This document shows positions 35,890 through 39,810 of a stretch of 39,810 nucleotides of DNA, piece by piece. The stretch covers positions 1 to 39,810 of the forward strand of contig CAKQLR010000015.1 in assembly GCA_934254725.1 (NCBI GenBank). The letters are read 5' to 3'. The stretch is from an uncultured Clostridia bacterium (GTDB taxonomy: Bacteria; Bacillota; Clostridia; Christensenellales; Borkfalkiaceae). Position numbers and translations under genes: made by a program. Within the stretch, counting starts at the first letter, position 1. Each line of letters opens with the position of its first letter. The notes under the pieces were generated by a model. That model made no database searches. It had not been told where the DNA came from and worked only from the letters and a program-made list of their open reading frames with translations.

Positions 35890-36729
35890 TTACATTTTGA
35901 AAGCGCCGCTCGTAAGACCGCTTATGAACTGTTTGGACGTAAAGAAGAACGCCACAACCAGCGGTATACTTACAAGCACGTAAGCGGCGAGAGATATCCC
36001 CATGCCGAGGGTATCCGCCGCCCCGGTAAGCTCCATTATACCAACGCTTATCGTGTATAAATCCTCCTGCCCGAGCAAAATCAGGCGGGGCCATACAAGG
36101 TCGTTCCAGGCGCCCATCAATACGGATAAACCAACCGTGAAAAGTATTGGTTTGGAAAGAGGAATGGCAAGCGTAAGATATTGCCTTACCTGCGACGCGC
36201 CGTCTATCTCCGCCGCCTCGAATAGTTCTTTGGGTAGTCCGTTGAAAAACGAGCGCAGAAGATAAATATTGAACGGCGAAGCGATTTGCGGAAGCATTAC
36301 GCCGAGAAGCGTTCCGAGCAAACCGAAACTCGCTACGAGCGAATATGACGGTATCAACGTCAAAACGCCGGGTATCATCATCAACGCGAGTATCATCATG
36401 AACAATACTTCGCGCCCTTTAAAGTTGTACCTTGTGAAGCCGTACGCCGCCATTGAGTTTACAAGCACGCACGCGAACACTTCGGTAACTGCTATTATCA
36501 AAGTGTTTTTAAAGTAACCTTTTACGTAAATCCAGGCGAATTTGTAAAAACCGGTCACCCATTCCGCAGGCAATGCAAAAATATTCTCGTAGTACTCGGT
36601 TGGCGTTTTAAAGCTGTTTACGATCATTATATAGAACGGAAACAGCACCAGAAACAGCAGAACCACAAGATAAACGTGCATCAGAACCTGAGTAATTATC
36701 GCTCTTTTGTTGTAATTCTTCTTAGTCAT
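35890..36729 (-). CDS. CUT1 ABC transporter permease, MalG type (locus B)
   Basis: Membrane subunit of a sugar importer, 279 residues, six predicted helices. The EAA loop is clear (LFEAAEIDGASQVRQY). It starts 1 nt after the MalF-type stop with GAGGA inside the end of that gene, so the two are coupled. The C-terminus KQFISGLTSGAFKM is typical of MalG-type proteins. Confidence 0.93.
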   Translation of the reverse strand: MTKKNYNKRAIITQVLMHVYLVVLLFLVLFPFYIMIVNSFKTPTEYYENIFALPAEWVTGFYKFAWIYVKGYFKNTLIIAVTEVFACVLVNSMAAYGFTRYNFKGREVLFMMILALMMIPGVLTLIPSYSLVASFGLLGTLLGVMLPQIASPFNIYLLRSFFNGLPKELFEAAEIDGASQVRQYLTLAIPLSKPILFTVGLSVLMGAWNDLVWPRLILLGQEDLYTISVGIMELTGAADTLGMGISLAAYVLVSIPLVVAFFFTSKQFISGLTSGAFKM

Positions 36730-36730
36730 C

Positions 36731-37636
36731 TTAATAATCCTCTGTCTTTATAAGTTTGTTGTTTATCAAGGTGACTGCGAGAATAACCACGAACAGAACC
36801 AGACCTACGGCGCAAGAATAACCGTATCTCGAATCGTTCATTGCCGCCTTATACATATAGTAGCCCGGCACCATGGAAGTGTAGTTCAACCCCGGACCGC
36901 CGTTCGTTATCGCGTACTGAATGGTGTAACCCTGTATACCGCCGATAATTCCCATGACTATAAAGTATTTTATCTGCCCCATTATTAGCGGTAAATCTAT
37001 TTTGAAAATCCTGCCGAAAGCCGATATGCCGTCAAGTTTTGCGGCTTCGAGCACCGAATCCGGTATATTATTCAGCCCCGCAAGATATATGAGGAAACTC
37101 GTTCCCCCTACCCACGGAAAACCGTATACGATAATAGACCATAAAACGGTGTTTTCGCCGTCGAACCACTGACACGAAGGCAAACCCAACGCGATGAGCA
37201 GACTGTTGACAAGACCGTTAGGCTGGCTGGTGAGAATTACCTTGCCCCACATCATTATCGTAACTATGCCCGGTATCAATGCGGGAAGAACGAACAGAAA
37301 GCGGTAAACGGCGTTCGCTCTTTTGCTTTTTAGATTGAAAAGCACTTCGGATAAAATCAACGTGCATACGTTTCCGATAATCATACACGAAAACATAAGA
37401 ATGACTACCGTAAGGCAGGAACGCCAGAACAATTGATCTGCGAACAATTCTTTGAAATTATCGAGACCGACGAAGTTTGCCGTAGTGCCGTTCCAATCCG
37501 TAAAAGCCTGTAAAAGCGCGTAAATCGGCGGATAATAACTGAAAACTAAAAGCAATATAAACGCAGGCGCAATCCAGGCTACACCCCAATACTGAGCCAA
37601 AGACGTTTTACTTTTTTTTGCCGATTGTTCTTTCAT
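36731..37636 (-). CDS. CUT1 ABC transporter permease, MalF type (locus B)
   Basis: Partner permease of 301 residues, six predicted helices and the EAA loop VLEAAKLDGISAFGRIF. This is the ordinary size, without the extra propeller seen in the locus A permease. CGGAG precedes the ATG. It lies 11 nt after the sugar-binding protein gene. No ATPase gene is in the locus. Confidence 0.93.
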   Translation of the reverse strand: MKEQSAKKSKTSLAQYWGVAWIAPAFILLLVFSYYPPIYALLQAFTDWNGTTANFVGLDNFKELFADQLFWRSCLTVVILMFSCMIIGNVCTLILSEVLFNLKSKRANAVYRFLFVLPALIPGIVTIMMWGKVILTSQPNGLVNSLLIALGLPSCQWFDGENTVLWSIIVYGFPWVGGTSFLIYLAGLNNIPDSVLEAAKLDGISAFGRIFKIDLPLIMGQIKYFIVMGIIGGIQGYTIQYAITNGGPGLNYTSMVPGYYMYKAAMNDSRYGYSCAVGLVLFVVILAVTLINNKLIKTEDY

Positions 37637-37647
37637 TTTGTTCTCCG

Positions 37648-39231
37648 TCAGCTTATAGCGGGTCCGTCGTAAGCGGGCCAGGAATTTCTATCCCAGTTGT
37701 TTTGTTTGTAAAGAGTGTTCAACGCCTGTTGAAGCGAAACGGTAAGACCGGAAAGCTTCTCTTTTAACTTGGAAGAGTCTTTTTCCTTGATTATCTCTAT
37801 TCTCATGAGATATACGGCGTCGTAGTAGGATTTGTTTACGCATCCGCCTGGCGTCACCGCGCTCCACGCGAGAGTTTTTTCGTTCTGGCTATCGCTCATA
37901 TATTCTTCGGATAACCCTTTGAAATATTCGTAATTCGTATTTCCCGAAAGAGGAATGGAAAATCCTTTGTCGTTTATCAATTTATCGTTGTTTTCGTAGC
38001 AGGAAACGTACTGAAGAAAATCTATACATTTTTCTACGGTTTCTTCGCCTTTGTTGATAGCGGTTTTGGTTACGCCCCAACCGGTGGAATAACCGGAAAG
38101 ACCTCTTCTTACATACCTGTCTACGTTATATTTCGTATAGTATTCGTTTTCCGGCTCGTCTGCGGGCTGCTGTTCGAGTATCGGATAGGAGAATACGCCC
38201 ATTTCGAATTTATCGCCTACGGTGTCGATTATTTTACGCATCGTTCCGCCGGTCGCTTCCATCATAACGAGGTTGCCCGCCACGAACTGTTGTTCCGCAT
38301 AATAGCTTTCAAACGCCGCGGGATAGTACTTGGTGAGAATTTTTACAAGCCTTGCTTTTTCCACTGAGCGCGCGCCGTCGGGCGAATAAAGCCTCGTTCC
38401 GTTTTCGTCTTTCGTCATGTATGCGCGGGCTACTTCCTGCGCGTCCATAACGCCGTTTTTATTGAGAACGTCCCAGTATTCGAGGTATTCACCGAACAAT
38501 GCGGATTCTATGCAGCCGTCATACCAGGGGTAATACGGATAGTACGGCGTAAGGTAATCCGCCGCCGTGTTGTCACCTTTTTCTATCGATACGGCGTAAG
38601 CGTGGATTTTATCCTGTGCTTCCATCAACTCTTTGAAGGTTTCCGGCTCTTCCGTGACGCCTGCGGCTTTAAATAACGTTTTGTTGTAAATTATACCGAT
38701 TGCGTTCTTTTCAAGCTCTACGGTGAATTTTTTACCGTTAGGAGCAAACGTAGTGCCGTATTCTTCCTGAGAATATATGTCTTTCCACTTAACGCTGCCG
38801 GGTTCACCCGCTTTGCTGTATTTGTTGGGCTGTTCCATATAATCGTTAAGCTCTACAAACCAGCCTTTGTTCATATCTTCGGCAACGGTCGTTCCGAGGT
38901 AGAACAGAATGTCGGGAGCCGTTCCCTGGTTAAGGGCGGGAACCATCGTCTCTCTGTCGTTGTTCATGGAGCTGGACGCCACTTTGATTTTGTATCCGGG
39001 ATTGAGTTTAGACCACTCCTCCCCGAGTTTTTCAAGCGTATTATAAGGATACGGGTTAGCATATTTGTCGTACACCATGGATTTTGTGGAATTGAACATT
39101 GCGTTCTGACCTCCGCCGTCCACGACTATTTCAACTACGTTACCCGTATTTCCGTTGTCTTTATTGCACCCGAAGCCGAAGCTTAAAAGCGCAAAGCAAA
39201 AGATACAAACGAATACTGCGATCTTTCTCAT
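37648..39231 (-). CDS. CUT1 ABC transporter sugar-binding lipoprotein (locus B)
   Basis: Extracellular solute-binding lipoprotein of 527 residues with lipobox GFGC (Cys22). Family 1 sugar-binding features include EKLGEEWSKLNPGYKIKVAS near the N-terminus, NAIGIIYNKTLFKAAGV, and FVAGNLVMMEATGG. GGAGGAAA precedes the ATG. It is first in the locus B operon, behind the promoter at 39280-39308. The aromatic-rich stretch YPYYPWYDG may line the sugar site; this is a guess. Confidence 0.92.
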   Translation of the reverse strand: MRKIAVFVCIFCFALLSFGFGCNKDNGNTGNVVEIVVDGGGQNAMFNSTKSMVYDKYANPYPYNTLEKLGEEWSKLNPGYKIKVASSSMNNDRETMVPALNQGTAPDILFYLGTTVAEDMNKGWFVELNDYMEQPNKYSKAGEPGSVKWKDIYSQEEYGTTFAPNGKKFTVELEKNAIGIIYNKTLFKAAGVTEEPETFKELMEAQDKIHAYAVSIEKGDNTAADYLTPYYPYYPWYDGCIESALFGEYLEYWDVLNKNGVMDAQEVARAYMTKDENGTRLYSPDGARSVEKARLVKILTKYYPAAFESYYAEQQFVAGNLVMMEATGGTMRKIIDTVGDKFEMGVFSYPILEQQPADEPENEYYTKYNVDRYVRRGLSGYSTGWGVTKTAINKGEETVEKCIDFLQYVSCYENNDKLINDKGFSIPLSGNTNYEYFKGLSEEYMSDSQNEKTLAWSAVTPGGCVNKSYYDAVYLMRIEIIKEKDSSKLKEKLSGLTVSLQQALNTLYKQNNWDRNSWPAYDGPAIS

Positions 39232-39279
39232 AAATTATTTCCTCCGTTTTTTATTCGAGCAGTTTCAAGCTCATTTTCA

Positions 39280-39308
39280 ATTCTATGATAATTGCCAATG
39301 TATGTCAA
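39280..39308 (-). promoter_or_regulatory. promoter of the locus B operon
   Basis: On the minus strand TTGACA (39308-39303) and TAGAAT (39285-39280) are 17 nt apart, about 50 nt before the ATG at 39231. Confidence 0.75.
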
Positions 39309-39358
39309 TACCAAACCCAAAAATCAAATGCACAATCCTGTTATAAATATATCAAATT

Positions 39359-39379
39359 ATTTGCAATTGTTCTGCAAAT
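39359..39379 (+). promoter_or_regulatory. 21-bp inverted repeat, candidate GntR operator
   Basis: ATTTGCA (39359-39365) and TGCAAAT (39373-39379) form a perfect inverted repeat with a 7-nt spacer. It overlaps the -35 and spacer of the GntR promoter and lies between two divergent genes, so autoregulation and control of locus B are plausible. Confidence 0.55.
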
Positions 39380-39389
39380 ATGGTATAAT
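39361..39389 (+). promoter_or_regulatory. promoter of the second GntR gene
   Basis: TTGCAA (39361-39366) and TATAAT (39384-39389) are 17 nt apart. A small hairpin with four following T (GCCTTT/AAAGGC, 39404-39421) lies in the leader. Confidence 0.65.
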
Positions 39390-39528
39390 ATTTATATCAT
39401 ATCGCCTTTAAAAAGGCTTTTATGCGAAGCGTTTCCCGTTTTTAAGCAAAGCAATCCTCTTTACTTTTTTTCGGGAATACTGTATTTTTATATCGCATTT
39501 TATATCTTTCGGGAAAAGGGAAAAAACC

Positions 39529-39810
39529 ATGAAACGTCTGCCTTTATATGAACAAATCGAAGCATTTCTCGTGCACTCCATAAGAGAGAACATCGGCTCG
39601 AAAACATACAGGTTTCCGTCGGAAAACCAACTTATCAACATGTTCAACGTAAGCCGCATTACCGCAAAAAGAGCGCTTAACAACCTTGTGGAAGAAGGGC
39701 TTCTTGTGCGGAAAAAAGGCAGCGGAACTTATTTAGCCCCCGGCGTCACTCTGGAACAGGTAAACAACATTTACCCGCAGGGCAGCGTTTATATGCGACC
39801 GATAGGCGCG
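39529..39810 (+). CDS. GntR-family regulator, N-terminal part (cut by window edge)
   Basis: Ninety-four residues are visible, starting MKRLPLYEQIEAFL. The GntR winged helix-turn-helix is complete (FPSENQLINMFNVSRITAKRALNNL, then VRKKGSGTYLA). The rest runs off the window. It is closely similar in this part to the regulator at 217, so a LacI-like sensor probably follows. GGGAAAAGGGA precedes the ATG. It is divergent from locus B and is the natural candidate for its regulator. Confidence 0.88.
   Translation, partial: MKRLPLYEQIEAFLVHSIRENIGSKTYRFPSENQLINMFNVSRITAKRALNNLVEEGLLVRKKGSGTYLAPGVTLEQVNNIYPQGSVYMRPIGA

Noticed and set aside
1..39810. CRISPR arrays, insertion sequences, phage genes, tRNA or rRNA genes
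   Set aside because: No repeat-spacer pattern, transposase or integrase motifs, terminal repeats or tRNA cloverleaf sequences were seen on reading both strands.

Overview
The window looks like a carbohydrate-utilisation region of a Gram-positive bacterium, most likely a gut-type member of the Clostridia (Bacillota). This is inferred from style, because no rRNA, tRNA or phylogenetic marker gene lies in the window. The grounds are: many Ser-rich lipoproteins with Gram-positive lipoboxes, strong AAGGAGG-type ribosome binding sites, frequent TTG starts, consensus TTGACA/TATAAT promoters, CUT1 sugar transporters without their own ATPase, and GntR/LacI/AraC regulators.

Left part, plus strand (217-5556). 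A GntR-type regulator with a LacI-like sensor domain is followed by a complete, tightly packed phosphate uptake operon, pstS-pstC-pstA-pstB-phoU. It has a candidate Pho box and promoter upstream and a strong terminator after phoU. From 5605 onward every gene is on the minus strand until the last one. First comes a GNAT acetyltransferase of the streptothricin-acetyltransferase type. Next is an odd AraC-like reading frame whose second DNA-binding helix-turn-helix is replaced by the tail of a secreted discoidin-type protein. Then comes a cytoplasmic GH78-type glycosidase behind a perfect consensus promoter and a leader of about 100 nt.

Sugar locus A (minus strand, 23397 down to 10263) runs LacI regulator, MalF-type permease with an extracellular beta-propeller fused in front, MalG-type permease, sugar-binding lipoprotein, two paralogous GH99/WbsX-like lipoproteins with CBM9-like tails, and a 1061-residue surface protein. 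Locus B (minus strand, 39231 down to 23794) runs sugar-binding lipoprotein, MalF, MalG, three tandem paralogues of an unrecognised family, an 892-residue surface protein, a GH65 phosphorylase, an SGNH esterase lipoprotein and a domain-permuted GH3 glycosidase. A second GntR regulator, cut by the window edge, is divergent from locus B and carries a 21-bp inverted repeat at its promoter.

Reading the two loci together: surface proteins and lipoproteins would bind and trim a glycan outside the cell. Two CUT1 systems would import oligosaccharides, probably powered by a shared MsmX-type ATPase encoded elsewhere. GH65, GH3 and GH78 would finish degradation in the cytoplasm. The substrate cannot be read from the sequence.

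The less ordinary elements are the propeller-permease fusion, the tandem triplet of unknown proteins, the shared C-terminal CGxCxG plus membrane segment plus basic tail on both large surface proteins, and the AraC/discoidin chimera.
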